Shown here piece by piece: positions 35,340 through 44,192 of a stretch of DNA of 64,000 bases. Below the pieces are notes generated by a model. It did not search any database. It was given only the letters and a program-made list of their open reading frames with translations, and was not told where the DNA came from. The position numbers and the translations under genes are program-made. Source of the DNA: Xiheimicrobium sp033763395 (lineage in GTDB: Bacteria > Myxococcota > Myxococcia > Myxococcales > Myxococcaceae); NCBI GenBank assembly GCA_033763395.1, contig JANRKQ010000090.1, positions 1-64,000 on the forward strand. The letters are read 5' to 3'. Every line of letters begins with the position of its first letter. The first letter of the stretch is position 1.

Positions 35340-38300
35340 ATGGCTGACCAGGTGCGCTGCGGGGTGATGTACGACACGCCGGCTGAGCTCCAGTCAGCGG
35401 TGGGGCCGCGCCTCGAGCACGGAGAGCTCTTCGTGCCCTACCCCGACGACGTCGCGGCGGGGACAGAGGCCTACGTCGACGTGATGCTCGAGTCCGGCGC
35501 CAGGGCCGAGCTCGACGGCACGGTGAAGGGACCGGACTTCGACGATCGCGGCAACACCGGCGTGCTGGTGCAGCTGTCGGAAGACTCGGCCATCGCGCTC
35601 AAGGGCTTCATCGCGACGCTGCTGGCGCCCACCGAGTCCAGCCCCGCGGGCCTGTTCGCCACCACGCGCTTCACCCGGCCCAAGACGGTGCGCACGAAGG
35701 ACGGGCAGGAGGTGTCCTTCCCGCCCGACGCCGACGAGAAGCTGCTCGAGCCCGGCACCCTGCTCGAAGAGCGCTTCCGCATCGAGGCGCACATCGCGTC
35801 GGGCGGCATGGGCGAGGTGTACCGGGCCGCGCACGTGCACTTGAAGCGGCCGGTGGCGCTCAAGCTGCTCAAGCGCGTGCTCGCCGCCGATCCAGAGATG
35901 TGGGCGCGGTTCCAGCGTGAGGCCGAGCTCGTCAGCCAGCTCGAGAGCCCCCACATCGTGCGGGTGTTCGACTTCGGCCGCACCTCGTCGGGCCAGCCGT
36001 TCCTCGCGATGGAGTACGTCGAAGGCGCTGCGCTCGACAGCGAGGTGGCCCGAGGGCCGCTCGAGCCCGCGCGGGCGGTCGAGATCCTGAGGCAGGTGTG
36101 TGAGGGCCTCGCCGAAGCCCACCACCTCGGCGTCGTGCACCGCGATCTCAAGCCCGCCAACATCGTGCTGGGCAAACGCCGCGACGGCAGCGAGCTGGCG
36201 AAGATCCTCGACTTCGGCATCGCGCGCGCCACCGACAAGGGCACGGCGCAAGACGGGCGCCTCACCCAGCTCGGCATGGTGGTCGGCACGCCGATGTACC
36301 TGGCCCCGGAGCAGGCCCTCGCCGCGGCGCTCGACGAACGCACCGACATCTACGCGCTGGGCTGCGTGGCCTACGAGCTGCTCACCGGCAAGCCGCCCTT
36401 CATCGCGCCCGAGCTCGCGAAGGTGATCAGCCTGCACCTCACTCAGGCGCCCGATGATCCAGCCACGCGCCGCCCCGAGCTCGCCCGGTTCCGCGCGCTG
36501 TGCGACGTGGTGCTCAAAGCGCTGGCGAAGAACAAGGCCGACCGCTTCGCGAACGTGTCGGAGTTCGCGAAGGCCCTCACCGACGCGCTGGCGAACACGG
36601 CGTCGGCTCCGGCCCCGGAAGTCTGGCCCCCCGCGCCGGCCGTCGATGACGTCTGGCCGCCCGCTCCACCCAGCGCTCCGACGGCGCCGGCCGCGAAGGC
36701 TCCCACGCCAGCGCCCGCTCCGACGCCGGCCCTCGCGCCACCCGACTCGGCCGACGACTTCTTCTCGGCGAAGGCGCCGCTGCCCGGCGCGACCACCGGC
36801 GCGACCGCTCGCGCGCCGGCGTCCGAACGTCGTGCGCGGCTCGAGGCGAGCCGCCTGCCCTTGAGCGCCCAGGTGCTGGACGAGCTGGCGAAGTCGCGCG
36901 ACGCCTTCGGGGTCACCGGCAACCGGCTGCTGGTGGTGCACGTCGAGGTGCTCGGCGCGGCCCCGGGCTCCTCACGCGCGCTGCGCTGCCTCGCCCGGGC
37001 GTTGATGGTGGCGCGCGGCTGGAACCTCGTCGTCGACGCGGTCGAGGCCGACCGCGCCTTCCTGCTGCTTGCAGGCGAAGCACTCGCGACGTCGGCGCGC
37101 GCGGCGCTGGCGATGGTGGCGATGCGCGAGGCCATCGTGGACGAGGCCGCGCGCGGGGGCGACGCCGGCCCCGCGACGCTGCGCGCGTCGGTGCTCCAGG
37201 CCTCGACCAGCTCGGAGCTCGACAAGCCGCTCGACCCACGGGTGATGCAGAAGGCCCGCCAGCTGGCCGCGGCAGCGCCGGCGGGAGCGGTGTTGTTCGA
37301 GCGGCAGCTCGGCACCGAGGTGGCCGATGTCGTCGAGACGCGCTCGCTCGATCAGGCCGAGGCCATCGAGGTGCTGGGGCGCCGCACCCGCATGGCCGCC
37401 ACGCCGCCGGGCATGGTGGGCCGCGACGGCGTGCTGCAGCTGCTCGACAAGCGCCTCGCCAGCCTCGCCGCCGGAGTCGTCGCGCCCTTCGTCGTCCGCG
37501 CGCCAAGGGGGTCTGGCCGCTCGAGCCTCATCGCCGAGCTCGCGAACCGTGCCCGCCCACGCGGCACCGTGGTGGGCGTCGGCCGCTCTCCGCTGTCGCT
37601 GCGTGGGGTGCCCTTCGGGGCCATCATCGAGGTGATCTGCGCGATGACCGGCGTGGCGCCCGAGACGCGCCACCAGCAGCTCAGGCCCGCGCTCGAGAAG
37701 CTGGGCCTCACCGACTCGACGCTCACCGGCGTGCTCGTCATCGCCGGCGTGGTGCAGCTCCCCCACCCCTTCACGGCGGGCCAGGCCGCGCACGCGCTGC
37801 GGGCGGTGCTCAAGGCGGGCGCGGCGGGCCGGCCGGTGGTGCTCCTGTTCGACGGCATGGAGTCGTACGACGGGCCGAGCCTCGAGACGGTGCGCGAGCT
37901 GCTCACCCGCGCGGCGCCGAAGGAGCTCACCATCGGCTTCGTCGACCCCGAGGTGCCCCTCGAGCGGCTCGGCTCGCTCCCGTCGGTCGACGTCACCCCG
38001 CTGACCCGCGCGGACGTGGCCCAGTGGCTCACCGGCGCGCTGGTGGCGCCGCCTGCCGCGGCGCTCACCGAGAAGATCTTCACCGTCTCGGCCGGGGTCC
38101 CCGGGCGCATGGTGGACCTGACCTGGTGGCTGCACGATCGCGGCCTCTTGCGCCAGCAGGGCGGCCAGTCGGCGCTGATCGGCGACGTGCCGGGCTTCGA
38201 CGTCGACGGCCTCATGCGCGCGCGCCTCGCGGTGATGCCGCTCGAGGTGGTGCGGCTGCTCGAGGCGGCGGCGCTGTGTGGAGACACCTTCGACGGGCCG

Positions 38301-39452
38301 ACGGTGAGCGTCGCGCTCCCGAAGGTGACGCCGCAGGCCCTGCAGCAGGCGGTGCAGGGGCGGCTGTTGCGCAGCCTTTCGAACCGTCGCTGGGGCTTCG
38401 CGTCGACGCGGCTGCAGCAGCTCGTGCTCGAGGCGGGCAGCCCGGAGCGGCCCCTCATGCACCAGCGCCTCTCCGCCCAGCTCGTCGAACAGGCGCGCAG
38501 CGCTCCGGCCTCGATCGACCCGGTGAAGCTCGGCCAGCACCTGAACGCCGCGAAAGACGGCGTGCGCGCGGCGGCGCTGTGGAAGCACGCAGCCGAGACG
38601 GCGCTGGCGGGCCGGGCGCTGCGTGACGCCATCGCCGCGGTGCGCGGGTGGGTCGAGGCCCTCGGCCAGACGACGCCCGTCACGGCCGAGCTGGCGCGAG
38701 CGCGGGTCGACGCCCTCGCGCGCGCCGCCGGCATGGCCCTGTCGCTCCAGGACGCAGCGCTGGCCCGCACGCTGGTGGACGAAGCGGTCGCGCTCCAGCA
38801 GGGCCAGGAACTCGGTTCTCCGGAGCTGGCGCTGTCGCTGGCGCGGGTGCACCGGAGCGAGGCCCGACGGGCGCGAGCCGCCGAGGCGCTGGCGCTGGCC
38901 GAGCAACGGGCGGGGAAGACGGCGTTCCTCGCGCTCGTCGAGGCCGAAAAAGCCGAGGCGCGCGAGCAGGAGAACGATCTGCCCGGCGCCGTGCTGGCCT
39001 GGGAGACGAGCCTGTCGCTCGCGCCGGCCGCCGAGGAGCTGGGCCGCTGGCACGGCGAGGTGAACCTCACGGCGCGCGTCGAGGCGCGGCTCGCGGGCGT
39101 GAAGCTGCTGCGCAAGGAGGTCGCCGGGGCCCGCGCGCTGCTGGAGTCATCGCTCACCCGTTGGCGCACCACCAACTGGCCGTCGGCCGAAGCGCGCGTG
39201 CTGGCGAACCTGGGCACGCTGTTCGTGCACGCAGCTCAGCTCGCCGAAGCCGCGCAACACTTCGATCACGCCGGCGTCGCGGCGGCCGCGTCGGGCGACC
39301 TGCTCTTCCAGGCGAAGATGCTGCTGCAGCAGGCGAAGGTGGCGAAGAAGCAGGGCCAGGCCGCGCAGGCGAAGCAGCTCGCCGCGAAGGCCCGGGCGCT
39401 GTCGGTCGACGTCGGCTGGGACGAGGGCCGCGTGCAGGCCGAGCAGCTCTGA
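35340..39452 (+). CDS. Giant PilZ-kinase-(pseudo)cyclase-(pseudo)ATPase-TPR protein
   Basis: 1370 residues. About 1-105: PilZ-like domain (LFVPYPDDVAAGTEAYVDV). About 145-400: kinase with HIASGGMGEVYRA, VALKLLK, HRD at 267-269, DFG, MYLAPEQA. A Pro/Ala linker follows. About 510-690: a nucleotide-cyclase-like fold without recognisable metal Asp residues. About 700-1000: STAND-type ATPase-like domain whose Walker A reads APRGSGRSS, with Arg727 where Lys is expected. About 1040-1370: TPR repeats. A GTG 15 codons upstream is the alternative start. Kinase-AAA-TPR proteins are frequent in myxobacteria, and the cyclase and ATPase parts look inactive. PilZ suggests c-di-GMP input, but the RxxxR motif is not clearly visible. 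Confidence 0.88.
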   Translation: MADQVRCGVMYDTPAELQSAVGPRLEHGELFVPYPDDVAAGTEAYVDVMLESGARAELDGTVKGPDFDDRGNTGVLVQLSEDSAIALKGFIATLLAPTESSPAGLFATTRFTRPKTVRTKDGQEVSFPPDADEKLLEPGTLLEERFRIEAHIASGGMGEVYRAAHVHLKRPVALKLLKRVLAADPEMWARFQREAELVSQLESPHIVRVFDFGRTSSGQPFLAMEYVEGAALDSEVARGPLEPARAVEILRQVCEGLAEAHHLGVVHRDLKPANIVLGKRRDGSELAKILDFGIARATDKGTAQDGRLTQLGMVVGTPMYLAPEQALAAALDERTDIYALGCVAYELLTGKPPFIAPELAKVISLHLTQAPDDPATRRPELARFRALCDVVLKALAKNKADRFANVSEFAKALTDALANTASAPAPEVWPPAPAVDDVWPPAPPSAPTAPAAKAPTPAPAPTPALAPPDSADDFFSAKAPLPGATTGATARAPASERRARLEASRLPLSAQVLDELAKSRDAFGVTGNRLLVVHVEVLGAAPGSSRALRCLARALMVARGWNLVVDAVEADRAFLLLAGEALATSARAALAMVAMREAIVDEAARGGDAGPATLRASVLQASTSSELDKPLDPRVMQKARQLAAAAPAGAVLFERQLGTEVADVVETRSLDQAEAIEVLGRRTRMAATPPGMVGRDGVLQLLDKRLASLAAGVVAPFVVRAPRGSGRSSLIAELANRARPRGTVVGVGRSPLSLRGVPFGAIIEVICAMTGVAPETRHQQLRPALEKLGLTDSTLTGVLVIAGVVQLPHPFTAGQAAHALRAVLKAGAAGRPVVLLFDGMESYDGPSLETVRELLTRAAPKELTIGFVDPEVPLERLGSLPSVDVTPLTRADVAQWLTGALVAPPAAALTEKIFTVSAGVPGRMVDLTWWLHDRGLLRQQGGQSALIGDVPGFDVDGLMRARLAVMPLEVVRLLEAAALCGDTFDGPTVSVALPKVTPQALQQAVQGRLLRSLSNRRWGFASTRLQQLVLEAGSPERPLMHQRLSAQLVEQARSAPASIDPVKLGQHLNAAKDGVRAAALWKHAAETALAGRALRDAIAAVRGWVEALGQTTPVTAELARARVDALARAAGMALSLQDAALARTLVDEAVALQQGQELGSPELALSLARVHRSEARRARAAEALALAEQRAGKTAFLALVEAEKAEAREQENDLPGAVLAWETSLSLAPAAEELGRWHGEVNLTARVEARLAGVKLLRKEVAGARALLESSLTRWRTTNWPSAEARVLANLGTLFVHAAQLAEAAQHFDHAGVAAAASGDLLFQAKMLLQQAKVAKKQGQAAQAKQLAAKARALSVDVGWDEGRVQAEQL

Positions 39453-39517
39453 GGCGGCACAGCTCGGCGCCTCGTCGCTGACCAACGGCTGGAACACCTC
39501 GTGCTTTCTGGCCCTGA

Positions 39518-40339
39518 ATGTCTCGACGAAGCCGCGGCCTGGTCGCAGGGGTTCTGGTCGTTTGCGGAGCGTGGGGAGGCTGCCACGTCGCCACGCGGGT
39601 ACACGCTGCGGAACGTTCGCCACGGGCCCTGCGGGTGGCGACCTACAACATCCTCGCGGGCGATCGGGGGCTCGAGGGCATCGCGCAGACTTTGAAGGCA
39701 GCAGACGCAGACGTCATCGGCCTGCAGGAGGTCGACATCGGAACCCGTCGGTCGGGGCGCGTCGACCAGGCCGCGGCGCTGGGGAAGGCGTTGTCGATGC
39801 AGCACGCGTTCGTGGCGCACTTCCCCTACCAGGGGGGCCGGTTCGGCGTCGCGCTGCTCTCGCGCCACCCCATTCTGCGGGCCGAGCGCGTGCACGTGAA
39901 AGGCAGCCGGCTGGCGCTCCTCGATGCCACCGTTCGCACCCCTCACGGTGACGTGCGTGTCCTCGTCGTTCACTACACGGTGACGTTTCCGTTTCGCGAC
40001 GCGAAGGAGACCGAGGCCTCATCGGCGGCGCGCCTCGCCGAGGCCATGACGACCGCCGCGCTGGCGAGGGCAGCGGACGGAGGGGTGATCGTGCTGGGTG
40101 ACATGAACGACGACACGGGGTCTCCGACCTGGGCACAGTTCAGCGGGTTCCTCCAGGACGCGTGCGACGTGAAGGGCGGAGGCCTCGCAAAGACCTGGAA
40201 CAGCGCCTTGCCGGTGACGCGCATCGACTACGTCTGGGCCAGTCGGCACTTCTCGATCGAAGGCTGCGGAACGCTGCCGGGGTCCGCGAGTGATCACCTT
40301 CCCGTCGTGGCAGACCTGCTGATGCAGGCGCCGCCGTGA
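39518..40339 (+). CDS. Endonuclease/exonuclease/phosphatase (EEP) family protein, exported
   Basis: 273 residues. Signal-like N-terminus with a possible lipobox (VLVVCGAWGGCHVA). The EEP core has TYNILAGD, LQEVDIGT (metal-binding Glu), GVALLSRHPI, VHYTV, GDMNDDTGSP, and the closing SDHLPVVADL (Asp-His pair). The family includes DNases, RNases and phospholipid or sphingomyelin phosphodiesterases. Being exported, it may degrade DNA or phospholipids outside the cell. It follows the giant kinase gene by 65 nt on the same strand but is likely a separate unit. Substrate unknown. Confidence 0.85.
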   Translation: MSRRSRGLVAGVLVVCGAWGGCHVATRVHAAERSPRALRVATYNILAGDRGLEGIAQTLKAADADVIGLQEVDIGTRRSGRVDQAAALGKALSMQHAFVAHFPYQGGRFGVALLSRHPILRAERVHVKGSRLALLDATVRTPHGDVRVLVVHYTVTFPFRDAKETEASSAARLAEAMTTAALARAADGGVIVLGDMNDDTGSPTWAQFSGFLQDACDVKGGGLAKTWNSALPVTRIDYVWASRHFSIEGCGTLPGSASDHLPVVADLLMQAPP

Positions 40340-40456
40340 CACGTCGAGGCGAGAAGTGCCCCAGGCAGCCAGGGCCAGTTCATCCTTCAGGCGGTGGCTC
40401 AGCAACTGGAGCCTGCGTCGACGGTCGATTCACGCCGCGACGTCAAAGGCACCGCG

Positions 40457-41443
40457 TCAGGCATCGCCCTCGGGAACGAGCACGACGGAGCCCGTCGTCT
40501 GCCGTCCCTCGAGCGCGCGATGGGCGTCGGCGACCGCGCGCAGGGTGAACCGGGTTGGCTCTGCCACCGTCACCACCCCTCGCGCGACGACGTCGAACAA
40601 CGCGCTGGCCGACGCCTCGAGCTCGGCGCGGGTGTGGACATACGCGTGGAGCGACGGCCGGGTGACGAACAACGAGCGCGCGCCACCCAGCGACGACAGG
40701 GCCAGCGGGGGCGGCATGCCCGACGACTGGCCGAAGCTCACCAACAGCCCCCGGGGCCTGAGCGCGTCGAGCGAGGCGCTCAGCGTGTCCTTCCCGACCG
40801 AGTCGTACACGACGTCGACGCCGCGCCCAGACGTGAGCCGCTTCGCTTCGTCCACCAGCGACTGGCCCGGCGTCACCACCACGTGGCCGGCGCCACAGCG
40901 GCGCGCGATGGCGGCCTTGGCCTCGGAGCCCACCACGCCGATGACGGTCGCGCCGAGGTGGCTCGCCCACTGACAGAGGAGCTGCCCCACCCCGCCCGCC
41001 GCCGCGTGCACCACCACCACCTCACCGGGCTGCACGGCGTGCAGCCGTCGCACGAGGTACTCGGCCGTCATCCCCTTCAGCATCATCGCCGCGGCCAGCA
41101 CGTCCGAGACGCCATCGGGCACCTGCACCACGCGCTCCGCGGCGAGCGTTCGCACCGTGGCGTACGCGCCCAGCACCCCGGCGTAGGCGACCCGCCGGCC
41201 CAGGAGCGACGCGTCGACACCCGCTCCGACCGCGCTCACGACACCGGCGCCTTCCGAGCCGGGAACGAAGGGGAGCGGCATCGGGTAGAGGCCGCTGCGC
41301 TGGTAGGTGTCGATGAAGTTGAGGCCAACGGCGGTCTGCGTCAGCTGGACCTCGCCGTGGCCCGGAGCGGGTGCCACCTCTTCTTCCACCTCGAGCACCT
41401 CGGGCCCACCCACCGCACGGACACGCACCACGAGCCGGTTCAT
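40457..41443 (-). CDS. qor: NADPH:quinone oxidoreductase, zinc-free MDR family
   Basis: 328 residues. QTAVGLNFIDTYQRSGLYP, FVPGSEGAGVV, and the cofactor loop AAAGGVGQLLCQWA with VIGVVGSEAKAA identify the quinone reductase branch of medium-chain dehydrogenases; no structural or catalytic zinc Cys/His set is present. It reduces quinones or enals with NADPH in the cytoplasm. Convergent with the EEP gene (117 nt gap) and 21 nt downstream of the Spy-like gene on the same strand. Confidence 0.92.
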   Translation of the reverse strand: MNRLVVRVRAVGGPEVLEVEEEVAPAPGHGEVQLTQTAVGLNFIDTYQRSGLYPMPLPFVPGSEGAGVVSAVGAGVDASLLGRRVAYAGVLGAYATVRTLAAERVVQVPDGVSDVLAAAMMLKGMTAEYLVRRLHAVQPGEVVVVHAAAGGVGQLLCQWASHLGATVIGVVGSEAKAAIARRCGAGHVVVTPGQSLVDEAKRLTSGRGVDVVYDSVGKDTLSASLDALRPRGLLVSFGQSSGMPPPLALSSLGGARSLFVTRPSLHAYVHTRAELEASASALFDVVARGVVTVAEPTRFTLRAVADAHRALEGRQTTGSVVLVPEGDA

Positions 41444-41464
41444 GTGGTGACGGTGTAGCCGGTT

Positions 41465-41971
41465 TCAGCGCCCGTGGCGCCGGCCCTTGTTGCCCTTCAT
41501 GCGGCGCAGCTCGTCGCCCACCTTCGCGAGCACCAGCGCGAGCTTCGCCTTCTTCTGCGCCGGCTGGCCTTGAGACAACGTCGCGAAGAGCTCCTTGTCG
41601 AGCTGGGCCATCTGCGCGCGGCCATCGAGCACGCGCTGCATGTTCTGATCGACGTTGGCGAGCGCGGCGGGGTCTCCATCGGCGGCGGCCTTCACCTGGC
41701 GCATCGCCTCGTGCATCGACTCGCGCACCGGGCGGCGCTTCTCGTCGAGCGCCTTGAGCGTCTCGGACAGCTTGAGCGCCTGCGCCTCGTTCAGCTCGAG
41801 CGCTTCGGCGACGGCCACCAGCAACACCATGCGGGCCTGCTTGGCGCGCTCCTCCTGCCGCTCGGCGCGCTCTTCGGGGTCCATCGCCTCCCAGCGGGCG
41901 GGGTCCTTCTTCGGGCCGGCCAGGGCCAGCGCCGACGACAACAGGGTGACGACCAACACGCTCTTCTTCAT
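41465..41971 (-). CDS. Periplasmic Spy/CpxP-like helical protein
   Basis: 168 residues. MKKSVLVVTLLSSALALAGP is a signal peptide. The mature part is almost entirely charged helix (DPEERAERQEERAKQARM, LELNEAQALKLSETLKALDEKR), with a segment like the LTxxQ motif of Spy/CpxP chaperones (LNEAQALKL). AGGAG eight nt before the ATG supports the start. It overlaps the anti-sigma stop by ATGA, so it is the third gene of the sigma/anti-sigma operon. It likely senses or buffers misfolded protein in the periplasm and feeds back on the sigma system, as CpxP does. Confidence 0.75.
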   Translation of the reverse strand: MKKSVLVVTLLSSALALAGPKKDPARWEAMDPEERAERQEERAKQARMVLLVAVAEALELNEAQALKLSETLKALDEKRRPVRESMHEAMRQVKAAADGDPAALANVDQNMQRVLDGRAQMAQLDKELFATLSQGQPAQKKAKLALVLAKVGDELRRMKGNKGRRHGR

Positions 41972-42396
41972 GGAGTCTCTCCTTCGGGGTAGTCCGGCCA
42001 CGTCACCTCGAAGAACACCTCGTCGGGCACAAGGTTGGGCTCGTCGGCCTCGGCCATCAGCGCAGGGGCCTCGACGACGCGCTCGACGACGACCTCTCGC
42101 ACGGGCCGGGCGGTCCAGAAGCCGGCCGACGCCACGAGCGCGCCACACGCCGCCGCCGCCGCGTAGCCGAACCACGACGGCCGCGCGCGCGCCTGCCGAT
42201 GCTGCCAGGCCCGCCACGTTTCGGCTTCTACCGACGAGAGGGCCGTGCGCTCGGCAGGCGACAACGGCGTCGACGACGTCAGCACGGCGAGCTCGGCCGC
42301 GAAGGCGCGGCACGAGGCGCATTCGGCCAGGTGCGCGGCCACCTCACCGCTCGCGTCACCCTCGATGAGGCGTCCTTCGATGTCTTCGCACGTCAT
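41968..42396 (-). CDS. zf-HC2-type membrane anti-sigma factor
   Basis: 142 residues. The N-terminus has a zinc-binding pattern CxxxH...HLAECASC (H-x3-C-x2-C) in an anti-sigma domain, then one membrane helix (FGYAAAAACGALVASAGFW) and an acidic periplasmic tail. The N-terminal domain would bind the ECF sigma factor encoded just upstream; the genes overlap by ATGA at both ends. Zinc or thiol control is possible but not shown by the sequence. Confidence 0.88.
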   Translation of the reverse strand: MTCEDIEGRLIEGDASGEVAAHLAECASCRAFAAELAVLTSSTPLSPAERTALSSVEAETWRAWQHRQARARPSWFGYAAAAACGALVASAGFWTARPVREVVVERVVEAPALMAEADEPNLVPDEVFFEVTWPDYPEGETP

Positions 42397-43022
42397 GGGC
42401 CTGCTCCTTCGGGCGTGGCCGAGAGCGCGCGCACCTCGTCGCGCAGGCGCTTCACGGCATAGTGAAAGTGGGACTTCGCGTTGCCTTCGCTGATGCCCAA
42501 CACCTCGGCCACCTCGGCGAAGGGCAGGCCCGCGTCGATGCGCAGCGAGAACACCTCGCGCTGGCGGGGCGGCAGCCGCTCGACGGCCTTGCGCGTCAGG
42601 GCCTCGGCCTCGGCCTTCTCGAGGGCCTCGAGCGCCTGGGGCCGCAGCGAGGACGTCTCGTCGATGGCCTCGACCGGAGCGAGCGGCCAGCGGGCGCCGT
42701 CGCGCGCCTGGTTCTTCCCGAGGTTCACCGCGATGCGGAGCACCCACGCCTTGAAGGGCACCTCACCGGCCGTGGCGACCAGCTTCGGCAGGGTGCGCTG
42801 CGCCGCCTCGAAGGCCTGGAGGAACGCGCGCTGCGTCAGGTCCTTCGCCTCTTCGGGCGAGCTGGCGAAGCGGCGCACCACGGTGAAGACCGGCGTCTGG
42901 TAGCGGCGCACCAGCGCGCCGAAGGCCTGACGATCGCCTGCAAGGAATGCGCGGCAGAGGTCCCCATCGGTCGGGGCCTCGGTCGGCACCAGGCGCAAGG
43001 CGTGCGGACCACGCGTCGTCAC
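42393..43022 (-). CDS. ECF-family RNA polymerase sigma factor
   Basis: 209 residues. Region 2 (DRQAFGALVRRYQTPVFTVVRRF, EEAKDLTQRAFLQAFE, FKAWVLRIAVNLGKNQARD) and region 4 (VERLPPRQREVFSLRIDAGLPFAEVAEVLGISEGNAKSHFHYAVKRL) are complete. The start is GTG. First gene of a three-gene operon with the zf-HC2 anti-sigma factor and the Spy-like periplasmic protein, which suggests an envelope-stress circuit. It is divergent from the small carbohydrate-binding protein gene. No convincing ECF promoter was picked out upstream, apart from a 10 bp CCCCCGGGGG palindrome at 43034-43043. Confidence 0.93.
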   Translation of the reverse strand: MTTRGPHALRLVPTEAPTDGDLCRAFLAGDRQAFGALVRRYQTPVFTVVRRFASSPEEAKDLTQRAFLQAFEAAQRTLPKLVATAGEVPFKAWVLRIAVNLGKNQARDGARWPLAPVEAIDETSSLRPQALEALEKAEAEALTRKAVERLPPRQREVFSLRIDAGLPFAEVAEVLGISEGNAKSHFHYAVKRLRDEVRALSATPEGAGP

Positions 43023-43082
43023 GAAGTCGTCAACCCCCGGGGGCTGGAAAGGTCAAAGCAGTTGCCCCTAGCTTCTCGCGTC

Positions 43083-43538
43083 ATGAACGCCACTTCGATG
43101 GAGCATCGCACGGGGGACGAGGGCGGCGGGCTGGGCCTCCCAGCGACGAGCGGCCACGTTCGACCGACCACGGCGCCAATCGTGAAGTCCTCGAGCCTCC
43201 ACTTCGACGTGAACCCGCAGCTGCCCGAGGTACGGGCGCTCGCCCGCACCCGGGGGTGGATCGATCAGGGCTTCACCGTCCTCACCATCACCTGGCAGGA
43301 GCTCCACTGGACAGCCGACGCCTGGAAGACGGTGCACCGCCTCTCGTCGACCGACGTGCCCTGCCCGGTGACGAACGGGCACTTCGCGCTGGCGGGCGTC
43401 GCGCCGGGCACCGCGGTCGAGTTCGCCCTGCACGTCGGGGTCGCCTGCCACGCCCCGCAAGACGCCGCCGGCGCGCGCGACGAGGCCGACGTCTGGTTCA
43501 ACAACGAGGGCCGCAACTACGAGCAGCACACGCGCTGA
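43083..43538 (+). CDS. Small protein with starch-binding-module-like fold
   Basis: 151 residues. No signal peptide. The second half is beta-rich and ends in VWFNNEGRNYEQHTR, which resembles the 'W-x-N-N-x-x-x-N-Y' closing strand of CBM21/CBM25/CBM53 glycogen- and starch-binding modules; VEFALHVGVACHA fits another strand. The comparison is by eye and moderate. If right, it would be a cytoplasmic glycogen-associated protein. Divergent from the ECF operon, with only 60 bases between starts. No enzyme motif is visible. Confidence 0.6.
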   Translation: MNATSMEHRTGDEGGGLGLPATSGHVRPTTAPIVKSSSLHFDVNPQLPEVRALARTRGWIDQGFTVLTITWQELHWTADAWKTVHRLSSTDVPCPVTNGHFALAGVAPGTAVEFALHVGVACHAPQDAAGARDEADVWFNNEGRNYEQHTR

Positions 43539-43548
43539 ACCGGCGTGC

Positions 43549-43752
43549 TCAGCGGAGCACCGGCGTCGGCGGCCGCGGCTTCTCTTCGTCCGGCATGCGG
43601 TTGAGGAGCTGCGCCGCGGGGAACCACTGCTTGCCGTCGCGAGACAGGCGCGTCGTGGCGGTGACCTGGCCCGAGCGGTGGAGTGAACGAATCTCGTCAG
43701 CGCTCAGCGCGCCGCCGTCACGGCCCTCGATGAAGAAACGCAGGTGCTGCAT
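43549..43752 (-). CDS. Small GYF_2/DUF4339-like protein
   Basis: 67 residues: HLRFFIEGRDGGALSADEIRSLHRSGQVTATTRLSRDGKQWFPAAQLLNRM. The pattern of a Gly-rich start, 'L...G.V...T.....G..W.PA..L' is that of GYF_2 (DUF4339) domains, which usually sit at the end of membrane proteins. Here the domain stands alone with a Pro-rich tail. It is convergent with the carbohydrate-module gene, 10 nt apart. Function unknown; probably protein binding. Confidence 0.65.
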   Translation of the reverse strand: MQHLRFFIEGRDGGALSADEIRSLHRSGQVTATTRLSRDGKQWFPAAQLLNRMPDEEKPRPPTPVLR

Positions 43753-44192
43753 GCAACCCCCCAGCAGTGAGGCGTGAAGTGTCGATCGTCTGAAGGCCCG
43801 CTGTCACGGTGGGGGTGCGATCCGACTCCCATGCGTTTCACGGTCGGCGGCGACGGCAGGGGGAGGGCCGCCCGAACGCGCCGGCGTCAGCACTGCGCTC
43901 GAAGGGGGCGCACCAGACACAGGGCGCCTCGCCGGTCGGATTCTCGAACGCTGGCGTCATCCCTCCCGCGTCACGCGCTCGTGACAGGGCTCGACGCACA
44001 CCGTGACTGCCTGAAGTCTTCAGCGCTCAGCTGACGTGTGCTCAAGCGACGCGCTCATGGCGTCCGCACCGGCCGCACGGTGGCGGCCTCCTCGCCGTGG
44101 TGCTCGCGCCCGCGCTGCTCGACACGGGCGAGGACGAAGACCGACCGTGTCGGGGTCGCGATGGGGCCTGCGCGGCGCCGGCAATCGATGGG
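43753..44192. other. 440-base intergenic stretch with no supported gene
   Basis: Frames on the plus strand are short, lack family character and overlap one another. The base composition is a little more mixed than in the coding areas. No T-tailed hairpin and no RNA fold was recognised. It may be a worn relic or a long regulatory region before the eut set's end. Confidence 0.5.

Noticed and set aside
36972..39053. Long minus-strand frame antisense to the giant kinase
   Set aside because: Low-complexity Arg/His-rich translation; the plus-strand protein has clear domains.
43034..43043. CCCCCGGGGG palindrome upstream of the ECF operon
   Set aside because: In such GC-rich DNA a 10 bp G/C palindrome is expected by chance, and no second copy was seen.
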